Of a stretch of 64,000 nucleotides of DNA, positions 36,439 through 48,703 are shown piece by piece. Positions within the stretch are counted from its first letter, which is position 1. The number at the start of each line of letters is the position of its first letter. This stretch comes from Paragyromitra xinjiangensis (Eukaryota > Ascomycota > Pezizomycetes > Pezizales > Discinaceae), in the NCBI GenBank assembly GCA_038503065.1, contig JBCAMK010000021.1, positions 992,001 to 1,056,000 on the forward strand, in the 5' to 3' direction. The notes beneath the pieces were generated by a model. That model was not told the origin of the DNA. It worked only from the letters and a program-made list of their open reading frames with translations, and ran no database searches. The position numbers were made by a program, and so were the translations under genes.

Positions 36439-38921
36439 ATTATTGGAGAGAGGGGGGCTCTGTAACCAATTTTGGAACTTTTCTTATTCCGGGTACCGGG
36501 AGAAGTCAACTGAGATTTTGGTTTGCCGATTGTGGCTATTGTAGCCCCCCTCGTCCCGCCGAATGCGAAGGTTCGTCGTCAAATCACGTTGATAGTAGTC
36601 AGCTCCCGTTACCGCAATAATCGTATTTTTCTGGCGGAAAGCCGGGAAGCTGGGGAAAACGATAATCCGGTAAGCACCCACCCCACCCTATCCAGGAAAA
36701 ACAAAACAAAAACTAACTAACGAACAGTCACTCCGCATCTGATCCGAGTGTTTTCTGCCGGCGTAAAATGGGGTGTGGAAATTCCTGAGGGATAAGAGTA
36801 TCACGATATCATAGGTCGAACTTCGTTGACGAAAACTCCAGCTCCGGCGATGGCGAGTACATACCATGCGGAAATCGATGATGCAGGTAAACTAGTTGAA
36901 GATCGTTACAGAGGTACATGTATCTGCTATGTCTACCTTATTCTTGACTTGGTAATCTATATGAATTGGGGGGGATAATTTTCCCAAGCGAATCATTTCC
37001 CTGGCATTTTCAAAACGGGTGTCTCTCTGCACAGGTAGAGGTTTCTTGGAAATATTACTTCCGTCCCAGAAATCGGTGGAATGAAGAAGAGGGGAAACAT
37101 CTTGTTCGCTAAATGTACAAGCATGTATGAACTTTCTAAACGGGATTTGGGTAAGCCACTTCTCTACTCCCAGGAATAAGAGAAAAGGCTGAATGCAATC
37201 CCGATTCTCAGCATATCGAGAATCGTTCGTATGAAAGTGGCAATAATCTCAGGGAAGGCCTGAAAGAGATGCCCAGTACTCTCTACGACGTTGGAGGATC
37301 TTCGATCAGTGCTAACTCAAAATTCAAAAGTGATTCATCATGTACGGACAACCGGAAAATTAAAGAACTCAGTGAACCTCGAATTTCTCCATTGTCATAA
37401 TTAATGCACCTTTTTCTTTGAAAATTCACCCTGGATCGACCATTCTGATTGTAATCTTAGCCCGTAGACTGAGTTGTTGTTTCGAAACGTTAAGAACGCC
37501 TTCGAACACACTGCGAGACATGCAAGACATACAACGAACACGCATAGAAAAGGTGCCGCCAAACAATACCGAACGCGTACGCAGGCCGGCTTGTAAACCA
37601 GCCTAGCTCTGAGATGGCATGGAGTGCGAAGAGTTGAGGTGCAGGTGGGAAGATGTTTATAGCGGGCGAGTAATATAACGGCGTGCCATGAAATTAATAT
37701 TCAAAAACCGCCCACCGCGCCGAGTGATGCGTTGCAAACCAAACCAGAACCCCACGCATCGTCTTCTAACTCCTCAATCAGCGATGGCGGGCTCAAAGCG
37801 CCCACATTTTAATTATAGCCCTTGCAGGATCAGCCAACAGAGCTTATTTGATTGTTCTTTTCGTCTGTGGTTTTCTTTGGTCTTCAAACAAACGTGTTTA
37901 TCACTGAGACATGCGTTATCGTACTACTTTCCGTGCTCGCGATAAGAATCATATCACTCTCACAGCCGAGAGCGATTTTTACAGTTCTTTGAGTTGTTTA
38001 GCATCCGCGATCCGTTTCAAACGTTCAAATTCGATCTCGGATTTTTATCGCGGAGGTAGGTCTTCAACGGGAGTGATTTCCAAATTTTAAGTTATTTGAG
38101 AATGAGTAGGTGTTTCTAGGGCTTGGAGGGAAGGTGTTGAATAGATTAGCAATCTGTATTCTAGAGGGGTCTCACAACGATCGCAGATCTTCTGTAGATC
38201 TTCTGCAAAAATAACGAGCATTGCTTGTGTGTGGTAGATAAATCACACGATATCTGGCGGGAATTATATTTCGTTTTGTGGGTGTTCATGTCAGCCACAC
38301 AATATGTCGCATCTACAAAGTTCACGTGACTCAAACTGACACTTTTGGTGAAGTAAGGAACAAATACCTACCTGCCTTATAGCACTTAGTATCAAATAGG
38401 CATGTAAGACCAAAATAGCGATATCAGGCCGCCAACCCATCATCCTGGAAGCGAGGACGAGGGAGCGTTGCCGGGACTTTGAAACTTCTACCCTCTGAGA
38501 CTCTTGAGACTAGAATGTCTAACATTGTAGGTACTTGAATGGCAGACTTCGTCTAGTATGAAGAATAGGTTCTGGTAAGACAGGGTTTCAGCGTCAGCCA
38601 TTGACTACACACGGGATACATTTAGGAATTCATCTTAGGAATAGAAGCGAGAATAACATTTCTGTCTCTTTGCCGTCCAAACTAGGTCACCTTCATGGAT
38701 TCTATTCATTCTGTCGTACGTATACGTACTAGAAAAATACAATTCTATTAAACCACTTTGATTTATCTAGCATTATCTAGACACACATTCCCTGTAGACC
38801 AAAAAACTTCTAAGCTTTCCACAGTAACATCGAGCAAAACATTCGTCTCGCACAAGAACAACGCTGTAGACAAGCGACATATTCACACAAGTCCCCGCAG
38901 ATCCCTAAAACTCTAGCTAAC

Positions 38922-40007
38922 ATGTTCTTTCACAAAGCCTCAATCTTAGTGATCATATTTTTTGCATTACACCTAGTCGAGTGTGGTGTTACAAGGAGCA
39001 TACCGACAACCCTAGGTGCCAATACCCCCATCAATCTAGCAAACCTATTCACTAACAATAACCTCACATTAAACAGGACTTCTCCAAGGAAGATTCGACA
39101 GAAGGAAATACGAAAAAGGCCCAGGCATTGTCTATTCCCCCTACCAGGCAAAAAACACATGTAAAACTCCCGACATGATGGGCAGTGAAATCGAAAAACT
39201 CAGAGGTGTCAGCACGATCCGTCTCTATGGCGGTGATTGCGACCAAATCAATGTCGTCCTTAATGCTGCTAAGAAGATTAATTCTAGGGTCATGCTCGGT
39301 GTCTGGAATATCGATAACATTGACAAAGAATTAGACCAGATCATAAAAGATGTTGGAGACGACTGGGAACATATCGACACACTAGCTATTGGGAACGAGC
39401 TGGTCAACAATCTCATAGTCCAAAATGCCGATAAGGCCAAAAGGCGGAAGAAAGCTGATGATGTTGTTGCAGCACTGAAGAAGGCGAGGACTAAGATTGG
39501 TGCCGCGAAATGGAAGGACGTGCCAATCGTTGTTGTGGATACTTGGATCGCTATCAAAGATCATCCTGTTCTCTGCGAGAACAGTGACTACATCGCTGCA
39601 AACGCCCATACATACTTTGACGGGAACGTAGAAGCTGGAAACTCCGGAAAATTCCTCCAAGAAACAGTAGCTCAGGTCCTTTCCGATATCCCATCGTGCA
39701 AGGGTAAATTCATCAGGATAACGGAATCCGGCTGGCCGTCCGCTGGAAAACCGAACAACAAGTCCTTGGCTGGGCTTTCTCAGCAGAAAGTAGCAATCGA
39801 GTCAATCGTGAGTTCAACTAAAGGAAATGTCATAATTCTATCAGCCTACGATGAAACCTGGAAAGATGATGGTCCTTTACAGATCGAAAAGGTACGTCTG
39901 AACTGTCCTGCCTCTAATTAACCAGCCAGCTAACATGACTCCTGCCCCTTCCTCAGTTTTGGGGTATCAACAAAATCTTCCAAGACGTGTTGAATGTACT
40001 CGATTGA
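38922..40007 (+). CDS. secreted glycoside hydrolase family 17 beta-1,3-glucanase/transferase
   Basis: GH17 enzymes cleave or rearrange beta-1,3-glucan of the fungal wall (Bgl2/Scw-like). Exons 38922-39015, 39077-39891 and 39957-40007 join to 319 residues, the usual size of the catalytic domain alone. A signal peptide is clear (hydrophobic SILVIIFFALHLV after MFFHKA). The mature start carries GPGIVYSPYQAKNTCK. The acid/base glutamate is Glu139 in AIGNELV and the nucleophile is Glu248 in ITESGWPSAG. VSTIRLYGGDCDQ and the C-terminal FWGINKIFQDVL are typical of the family. No GPI-anchor signal or Ser/Thr-rich linker follows, so a soluble wall-associated enzyme is likely. Intron 1 has a canonical ACTAAC branch site. 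It converges with the minus-strand GTPase gene. Confidence 0.93.
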
Positions 40008-40829
40008 ATATCAGTATCTGCCGTCCGTCTTTCATTATGATGTTTCGTAGGACTTAGATGCATGTTTTATGTACCTCCTATTTTTAGCCAATGTCCAGAT
40101 AGCAGGCCTTTTTTTAAATGAAATGTGACAGTCTCAAACCAAAGATTAAGAAAAATTTCCCGGTTTGAGTTGGTCAAAATAGGTATAAAATCCCACCCAC
40201 CAAAAATCAAGCTGTAGAACACACCGAATCCAGCTCGCAATCGGGCTTTCCACGTCATCCTAGGCACTTCCGAAAACTCCCTGTTCCAAATCCGTCAGAG
40301 AAAGACTTTAGCCCCCCATCAGTGTGTGGGTCCAAATCCAAATGTACGTGGTAGAGAACGGCCATTTGCAATCATTGAGCCCAAGCAACCCCTGGCCAAG
40401 CCTAGATTCTATAGGTTTCTGACATTTCTCTCAACTGCCGTGCGTAATCTATCTACTTACGATCATGTACAGATTCTCGATATGGTGCTATTATGCGCAT
40501 GTCAACTTGAGCTGCGCAGCTCCTTAAACGCTGGTGGAGGAGCTAGGATCAGAGAAATTTTCTGGAAAGGTCAAACCATTATCTTGACTAAAAACTCAGA
40601 TCTTCAATATGGTGTCTATCACCCGAGTATCGGTCTGAGGTTCATAGCAGTCATAATAAAACTTCTACTTAATATTGATCTACCCTACTCTAAATACAAT
40701 AAAAAGTACTAAATGATAAGACCCAAGAAAAAGGAAAGAAATATATGGGAACGAACTAAATTTTGCTATACGACTCACACACTCCACTTTAAGCAATATA
40801 TTATCACTAATGAAACTAAAGTGTTAACG
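40008..40829. other. convergent 3' spacer
   Basis: These 822 bp separate the stop codons of the GH17 gene and the large GTPase. They are AT-rich and would contain both polyadenylation regions. A 128-codon plus-strand frame (40326-40712) shows no recognisable domain. Confidence 0.45.
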
Positions 40830-43800
40830 CTACTCGCCTTCTTCAGATTTCACACCTTTGATATCCCCCTCATTTTCACCACGTTCTGCATTAGCACTGC
40901 CCACCGTCGCACTCCTCCTCGGAGTACCTTCCCTCCCCTCGTCATCATCCTCTTCTTCCTCCTTCTTGCCTCCTTCATCATCAATTTCCTCATCCCCATC
41001 TAGCGCAGGTGTAGGTGTAGAGTCGCTCCCAGCAACCCTCTTGAATTCATCCTCAAACCCCACTAGAGCTTCCCTCACAATCCCTCTCAACTTATCCTCT
41101 TCCCTACTCAGCCTGCCCCCCGAAAACTGTTTCGGATTGCCCCCAAAGATGCTACGATAATCTCTCTCCAACAAATTAAAGATCTGGGCGGTAGTCTCCT
41201 CGAGCTTGTTTTCTGCTGCCTTGATCAAATCTAATAGCCGTCTTTTCACTTCGGCAGTGCTCTGCTCAAACATAGTCCGGTGAACCCTTTGCACGTGCTC
41301 CTCCATGCCATGCCTCATGCGGGCGAATGAACCAGGGCCGGATTCACGTGTGCAATAGTCGTAGGCAGTAGTCATAATAGTTGCTATGACGGGAGTGAAC
41401 TCGCGATTAATTTCCCTCTGGGCCGTGTTGATCTCAGCTGCGATGTCCGTCCCGACACCTCTGAATACATCTCCGTAAGTGTTAAGTTGACCCGAAAGGA
41501 CATGGAGACTAGCGACACCCATTCCCATCTTTTTAGCACGTCCTTCAACCTGTTTATGGAACGCGGTGATGGCGTCCTTCGACAATCTGAAGTATTGCTG
41601 CAAGACAGTAGGCAAGCGTCGAGAAAATGTCTTCTCCCAGTTCGATGCCAACATCTTGATCATAGGATCTGATAGTTGGCCGTTCATATCATGCTTGCCT
41701 ATTACTTATGTTAGAAAGTGACTTATTACCAAGATATATTGATTTAAACACAAACCTTTAGCGTTGGAAAACTCTCCGTTCCTGCGGCAGATAGCCTTAT
41801 AGGTAGCCCAGTAATAACCACCCTTCGTGTAGTCCTCACGATTCTACAGTATCTATTAGTACATAGTTTGTAACGTCTTATTCCTTTTGTAATAACGGGA
41901 GAACATACAACTTTCTGGCCCCACTTCTCAGCCGTAGCAGGTGCAGCACTGGCAGCGGCATCTATAGCAGCGCCTATGTCACTAGCTGTCAGTTCTCAGC
42001 ATTTTTCTCGAACCCCCCATTTAGGTAATCCCTACCATAACGGTCGAATATATTATCCGCCAACTCCGTCTTCATCTCATTGACAGTCTGCAAAATAATC
42101 TCATCCAGTTTTTTATCTAGTTTCTTGAACTTATCTTCAAGTGTGCGAGCCTCCTTCTCCTTCTGAGTATCAGTCAGGTGACTGGTAGTTCCATCACTCG
42201 TGCTCCACAGACTCAAAGAGTTGCAAAGTTGGCTTAAATTAGTCAAGAATCGTCTGGCAGACATTGCTCTCCCCTTCTCTGTAAGCTTCGTACAGTGAGC
42301 CTGCAAGGCAGGGATCCCAGTCTGCTCGATATTCTCAAAAACTGGAGGATCACCGTCCTTCCTCAGTCTACCCTTTAGTTTTTGGTAGCCTCTACTGCTA
42401 ACACAGAACACAGGGAGCTGATTTGCGACTTCCGTATAATCTCGGAGCTGTGCCTCAGGATCAAAGTTCTCGCCATCGGCGTCCTCAGCTGCCTCGCGAT
42501 CAAGCTCCTCCAATCCGGATGCAAAGTCGTTCTGGATGGCACCCGTCGAGTATTTATTGCGAGCCAAGATGCAATAGGATGCAATTTTATTCTCGAGTTT
42601 CTTAATCCGTTCGCCGAGATCACTGACTTCAGCCCTGACTTCCAAGATCTGCTTGGTAATTTTCTGTTTTTCCTCTCGTCCTGACTTCTTCGTGGCCCGA
42701 AACTCCTCAATCTTACTGTCAATATCTTCCAGAGTTAGAGGCGTCCTGTTCTCTTCAACCTCTGCATTCTCTTTATCGCTGCCATTGTCACTAAGTTCGT
42801 CAAGTTCGTCGTCCGAGACGACGAAATCGGACCCTTCGGAATCAGAACTATGCCTGGCTTTCTTGGCTTTCTTCCCCTTCGAGTCCTCCTCCCTCTTCCG
42901 CTTCTTTGAATTCTCCTCATCTACCTTTTTCTTCTCTTTAGGAGCGTAAACTTCATCACCTGCCTCCAACTGGTCCTTAAGCTCTTCGTAGGTTGTTAGA
43001 AGCTCGTCGATTTCCTCTTGAGCGTTCATATAGACCTTTTTTGTCTCTTGAAGGTCCTTTAGCATGCGTTTCTTCTTAGATCTCTCTTTTTCGAGCTCCT
43101 CTAGCTCCTCAGTTTCTTTTGCTAGCTCATCATCAAGGTTTAAGCTGAGCATAGCCTCGGAAACACTGATATCGTCACTCTTCGAACAGATGAAAGAAAC
43201 GGTTGAGAAAGCGCCATCCATTAGCAATTGTCTGCGGAAGGAGTCACCCAAAAGCTTATGGGCGCTTTTGTCGTCCACAGCGCGAGTGATGGGCGCAACA
43301 ATCCACAATCCGGTACATTCTGCAAGTTATCTACGTTAGACGCTTTTATCCAATATCTCATAACATCGGATAAAACCTACTCTGCATGTAAGACTCAGCA
43401 ACTGCCGCACGTGCCGCATTGGCATCATGCACACCTGGCAAATCGACTATGACAGCACCAGTAGCCAGAGTTGGAGATTTGACGTAGAGCCTGCCAAAAG
43501 TTAGCTAAACCCTCACAATCATGTCACGACAAATTGCATACTTAACAACTCTAATAAGCGGCCAATATTCCATTTCCCTTGCCTTTTTCTCGCGATCTCC
43601 TTTTTCGCCCATAGACTTCTCATTACTGTCGACAAATTTCTGTAACCTTTTGTAGAATCGTAGGGAGTCCGTCTCGCTAATTATTCGATCAGTCCCGAGA
43701 ATATTCTTGACTGATGATTCAGCCAGAAGGCTCTCCACCGTAGCCTTCCCGAGCATTTCCTTTGTCTTTTTGGGGTAGACAGCCTTGATCTTGGCCCATG

Positions 43801-45374
43801 CAATCCCTGCCTCCTGTGGAAACAATTAGACCCCATGAATTTCCCTAAACTAGGGAGAATTTAAAGACTCACACTTTCGGGGGAGATTTTATTTTTGACT
43901 TCACCAGATCCATCCATCAGATCTTGAAATAAAACCCGTAGTTCCTTCTCCCACTCCGCCGCAGTGATAAACTCAATACTCGCACGGTACGGATCATCAG
44001 TCTCGTGATTATACGAGATCTCAGTCACCACCGCCGTACATGCGCGCATGCAGTTCGTAGGTACTAGACGTTCTTCCTCAAGAAGCGCATTAATCACGCT
44101 GCTCTTGCCAGCTCCAGTATTCCCTACAACACCAACAATCGTCCTCTGATACTCTGCTTGCTTTTTGATATCTTCAATCTGTCTCACCCAAGTCTCAACA
44201 TCCTCAACAGAGTTTCCCCCTGAAGTCAAGGCGCCTTTCAGCTTGTCCAAAAATGACAACCCCTTCTTAATGCCCTTCTCGAGAGTTTCCATATCGGCTT
44301 CTTCGAATAGCTGCTGTAGCTGAACATTCGTTGCCGGCTTTGGCTTCTGGTCATTTTCCTCTTCATCCTCATAGTCGTCGTCTTGCATGTCTGCGGGGCC
44401 TCCCAGATCGTCGCTCATTTCCCGGTCTTCGTGCTTCACCAGTGGCTGGGGTGCCTGGTTAATAATTGGAGGATATTGATTCGGAGGATAATTATTGGAG
44501 GGATACTGATTCGGAGGATACGCCACCGGATTCCCTGGGTGAGAGTGTTCATGTTTTATCCCATTCACGGGGATTCCTGGGAGACCGTTCCTTTCGGCGT
44601 AGCCCGTCATAGAATCGAGAGGATTGCCTGGCTGTAGATGTGGGGCAACAATTGGAGGATAAGGCATTGAGGGTCCTGCTTGTACACTTCCTTGCCCGAT
44701 AGTTGGGGTTTGCTCTGTCTTTATAGGAACACCGGCTAGCACTGGGTTTTGCTTGGTGGGATCAATCTACGGCCAGTGGCGTTACATCAGCACGATCCCC
44801 AGTAAGCTAGAGAAGAGGTAGCTAGACGAGTATCAAATGATAATATGTCATTCCAGTACCCCCTGTGGTCAGTCGATTGCATTTGGGTTATACTAACCAG
44901 TTTAGCTGACAGCAGGACCAAATCGTCTCCACCAATATTCAGAAATCCGACATTATTGGCCATATGTACTGGAACCTCCCGAAAAAATAGCTTCAATTCA
45001 TGTGGCGGGGTGATATCCTCGGCGAAGGTCTTGATGCAGTTCTTGTGAACGGTAGATAAAGTTGTTTTCTGTCAAACAGGTCAGTATTTTCAACTACTCA
45101 AAACCGAAGGCTCGAGGGAAATATATACCATGCTGCAACGAAGCCAGAGGAAGTCCTCGTCGTCCAACTCATCGATATCAACATTTTCGCCATCTTGTGG
45201 TTCTCGGAACACAGCAACTGTGATTGTATTTGGTTTTGGTTCTGGTTTAACAGCTAGTGCTTTCGCACGTAGTAGCCTGTAAAACCCCAGCAAACATGTC
45301 AATATCTCTAACGAGAGCGATTTTGATGGGGGGGATTAAACTGACGCGTATCGTTGCAACTCTGCTGATGCCAT
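40830..45374 (-). CDS. dynamin-superfamily GTPase, SLIP-GC-like, 1309 residues
   Basis: Ten exons close in phase: 45374-45346, 45276-45129, 45068-44898, 44766-43873, 43813-43542, 43490-43381, 43319-42036, 41973-41909, 41843-41756 and 41698-40830. The N-terminal 300 residues are acidic and low-complexity, with YPPNQYP repeats. The G domain shows G1 GNTGAGKSS (331-339), a Thr-containing switch region after NCMRACTAVVTE, G3 DLPG (521-524) and G4 SKSD (587-590). A coiled coil follows, then a strong basic nuclear-localisation cluster (SKKRKREE...KGKKAKKAR, about 680-697) and an acidic stretch. After it come helical stalk-like parts (KWGQKV, GGYYWATYKAICRRNG) and a Glu/Asp-rich tail. This matches fungal proteins annotated as nuclear GTPase SLIP-GC-like. 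Their cellular role is not established. The gene converges with the GH17 gene. Confidence 0.9.
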
Positions 45375-47461
45375 TGATGAAGTTCGCTGTGCGGAGTAAA
45401 GACACGAGAGTGAACGCGCGAGAGAAGGTGAGAGGAGACGCGATCGAAATTGATTCCTGTGGTGGCATCTTGGCACTGCCTAAGGGACTCTGTGACGTCC
45501 TTAGCGCGTCAGAGCGTACAAAAAGCTCTGGCCCCTCTGCAACAGGTCAGTTCTAGGCCCGTTCACAGAATTGATAAGCGTTATCTTAATTTATGGCACT
45601 TTTGACAGTCGGAAAAGGTCGCTAAAATATCCGAATCGAGCCAGAATTCGCTTAGGGGACGCGTAACTTGCAGCCGCCGATCCAACAGACCCAGCGCACG
45701 TGTAAAGTGTTCGCGTGTGGCAAATAAAATATCGTGATCTGTCGGCTTTCTGAGCAGACAAACCGATCAGAAATCATGTACTCTACTGCCGCACGCATGC
45801 AAGCCAACGCGGGGAGAATATTTTTACAGATTCCGTGGGGACATCATCAGTAATCCTTCCAGAAAGCGAGTGATACCCAGTGAATACTCCCCACACCGCG
45901 GTACTGGGGCATGCATTGATTGGCACGGGCCGCATCTTCCCCAAACACAACCCCTGTCAAACTCGGTTGGATTGCTGCGTCGCACAACAGCCAACTCAAG
46001 CACTTTCTACAACTTCCTAGAGAGCTCTAGAAATATCTCACTTCTTTAGGCATCCAACGCTCAAGCAACTTGCCGGATCCTGCTCGGATAACTGCTTCTT
46101 CTCTAAGACATGGATTCCGCGGGCACTGACTCAGAGCTAGAGGAGCATCGTGCCGAGCAGTGGCGATCAACGATCCGGGTATGCTCTCCTGACGGCTTGA
46201 CCCGGGCAAATTTACGGCAGAAAGTGCAGTATTGCCGCACCTTGTTGTACCGTATACCAAAAACCCATCCATTGTTATGGCATTATTAGTAGAGCAGCAC
46301 CGTTTCACTGAGTGGAAATAGTAGATAGACTTATATGTAACTCCGATCAGAAAAGTGAGGTCACATATCAACAAACATGGAGTTCAAGAACTATCCGCAT
46401 TCTCTCACCGGTCATCTCCCGGCCGGCCTGAAAATTTTGATACGGGGTAGAAAGCGGGATGAACAATGCCCCGATGTGCCCGAACAAAAGGCAAGGGGAT
46501 ATCTCATAAGTGGTAAACACGCCTGGGTGGGGTGAGGTTTATTGGCAATCGGACTAGGCCCCGATGGGCCGGATGAATATAGTTGGTTTTAGTACGGATA
46601 TCCCCAAGCAACGAAATTACTAATGTCATTTCTTCTGATACCTGCATAAAACTGTGTTTGCTTTGAGCAGTGGTCTAAATCGACAGTTGAAACCACACGT
46701 AACTACATCTGCAAGCAAAAACCCCTCGCCTCATTATTGTATCAAACTTGGATGACGATTTTACTTTTGTTTCGTGGGGTGTATACAGACCTAGAAACCC
46801 AAGCACTCGTTTGAAAAGATTGGTTGCTGGTACTGAAAGTATCCTATTCTACCTAGCTGTTATCAGTCACGAATAAGTTCTGGTCTGACCATTGATATTT
46901 TGATGCTAATCCGGCTCAGATGGCCGATAACCCATACCTAAGTATTCCCACCGTTTGTGAGATCCTATATGATACGAGGAGTAATAAAAGCAACGATGGA
47001 CAGCGCCGAGTGAGCCTGTGTGATTATGATCATAAACAATGCCGGGTAATAAGCAAACTACCTTGGCGTCTTAAACTGCTCTAGGGAGTGCGCAACGATG
47101 CTAATTGTACTAGAGTAGGCGATGGGTGGAGGTCTATCAAGGATGTGGTTGTATGTGTTGACGTTATGGTGGAGAGTCTGTGGAGACTAGTGTCGCGAGC
47201 AGGGATGTTATAGTACGATTCCCACTTGGGAACTATAGATTGTGATGGTGCTGTATGGAGTTATTAAGGGCACCCATTTTACTAGGGTTTTATTCACAAA
47301 AGGAAATACTGAGCTAAGGCGACTTATTTCGAACGAGAAAAAATAATCGGGAAAGAAGTTCGCAAGACACTACCGCATTTTACTTTTTTCCTAGAAACCT
47401 ATAGTACGCACTACAGAAAACCACAACCCACCATCCCCACATCTTCAAACCCAGAAAACCC

Positions 47462-47872
47462 CACAGAGCCCTTTATCCACCACCGAACCCAAGACAACCG
47501 ACACACGAAGCTGATACAGTCGCTCCTGGGTCAACGACGAAACTGGGCCAGCGACGAACAGCGCTTGAACAGCAGGAAAAACTGGCCCTAAGCCATCAAT
47601 GCTCGTTGCTTTACTCTTCTCTAGACTCCTGTTCGTCACTGGCCCAGTCTCGTCGCTGACCCAGGAGCGGCTGTAGCCCGTTGCGTAATTAAAAGGCCAG
47701 CTAAATTGAAAACGCGCTGTCGAAATCAGGGTTGGTCTATTTGAATCTTATTAGTGATGTTCTAAGAGGGTTTAAATGCAACCCACCCAACATCTCCCAT
47801 ATTTCTAGTCCCCAAGCTTCACAGACCCTCTATCCACCACTAGATCCAAGACAACCGACACACAAAGTTGAT
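47462..47872. repeat. diverged direct duplication around a MITE-like element
   Basis: About 53 bp at 47462-47514 (starting CACAGAGCCCTTTATCCACC) recur at 47820-47872 (CACAGACCCTCTATCCACC), with mostly transition differences. Similarity extends weakly upstream of both. The first copy runs straight into the inverted-repeat element at 47517. The second copy breaks off at the corresponding point into TTGTCCTGGG. Confidence 0.7.
47517..47673. mobile_element. second MITE-like element, 157 bp, TA target sites
   Basis: Arms 47517-47561 and 47629-47673 are 45-bp inverted copies with four mismatches, all transitions. The ends read CAG(T/C)CGCTCCTGGG and are flanked by TA (47515-47516 and 47674-47675). 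The left terminus aligns with that of the element at 35094 (CAGTCGYTC, then GGG and ACGRCGAA), so both may belong to one Tc1/mariner-type family. No coding capacity is present. Confidence 0.75.
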
Positions 47873-48410
47873 TGTCCTGGGTGTAGTTGAAGTGACCGTT
47901 GGATTGGAGTCGCGCCGAAGTATGCGGAGCAGAAGTTGGTCTGTTTGGGTCTTAGTAGTGTCCTTGGGATAGATCTGGAGTTGAGATAAGATGAAGATGA
48001 ATTTTGGTGTGGCCGCGTGGGTCGACGGGAGGTTGCGGCTGGTAGAATGTATCTCTATTCCGTATCCTAGGGACATGTGGTTAGTATTCTTAAATAGACA
48101 CATAGAGCTTGGTCCTGTCAGACGGGGTTAATAGCGGTAGTGGAGTAATAAAAACCTGTGTGTAGTACCGTAGCTGATATATTCCGCTTCAGCACGAGCA
48201 CGGGGCTATGACGGAGCATATGAAGTTGAATGAGGAGAGCATCCTAGTACAGATGCTCTAACCCAACACCAGTGCTTATACTCCCAATTTGGCACGATCA
48301 GACCATAACTGTACATTATGATGATAAGGGAGATATAAAAGACTAAGTTCCAAGCTGCGTGCATGGGATGGAGGAGATTGGGATTATTATTATTTGTAAA
48401 ACGCGACAAG

Positions 48411-48568
48411 TTTGGCTTTTATGCACCTCGTCGAAGCCCCCAGATTTTAAGGCGCCCCGAAGTCTTATTGAGTCCGTCGGGAGGCTGGGTTTGGCTTTTA
48501 TGCACCTGGTTGAAGCCTCTAGATTTTAAGGCGCCTCGAGGTCTCATTGAGCCGGCAGGGGGCTGGGG
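48411..48568. repeat. tandem duplication, two copies of 79 bp
   Basis: Copies at 48411-48489 and 48490-48568 both begin TTTGGCTTTTATGCACCT and end in GGGGCTGGG-like sequence. They differ mostly by C/T and G/A transitions. A short remnant of a third copy follows. The unit is GC-richer than its surroundings. No repeat family is recognised. Confidence 0.8.
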
Positions 48569-48658
48569 TTGGAGCTACGCCTTTTATTAGTATATGGTAT
48601 GTGGTAGAGTGGGAGGAAGCATAACTTACTGTAACGTCTTGCTTGGACAGATTTTAGT

Positions 48659-48703
48659 ATTCCCAGGACACTGGTTTCAGTGTTTATGTAGTGTCCTGGG
48701 AAT
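48659..48703. repeat. 14-bp perfect inverted repeat, 17-base loop
   Basis: ATTCCCAGGACACT at 48659-48672 faces its exact complement at 48690-48703. It could form a stable stem-loop or be the trace of a very short fold-back element. The flanks show no evident target duplication. Confidence 0.6.

Larger units (their letters stand above)
33887..38921. other. gene-poor region with a MITE-like element
   Basis: No gene is supported. It holds a CTG-rich stretch upstream of glycogenin (34232-34275), the fold-back element at 35094-35258, a perfect 11-bp hairpin at 36414-36438, and a smaller hairpin with GATTCTC/GAGAATC arms near 37202-37223. A 126-codon frame from 34652 to 35029 has no recognisable domain. 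The last 150 bp before 38922 are AC-rich, as in other leaders here. Confidence 0.45.
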
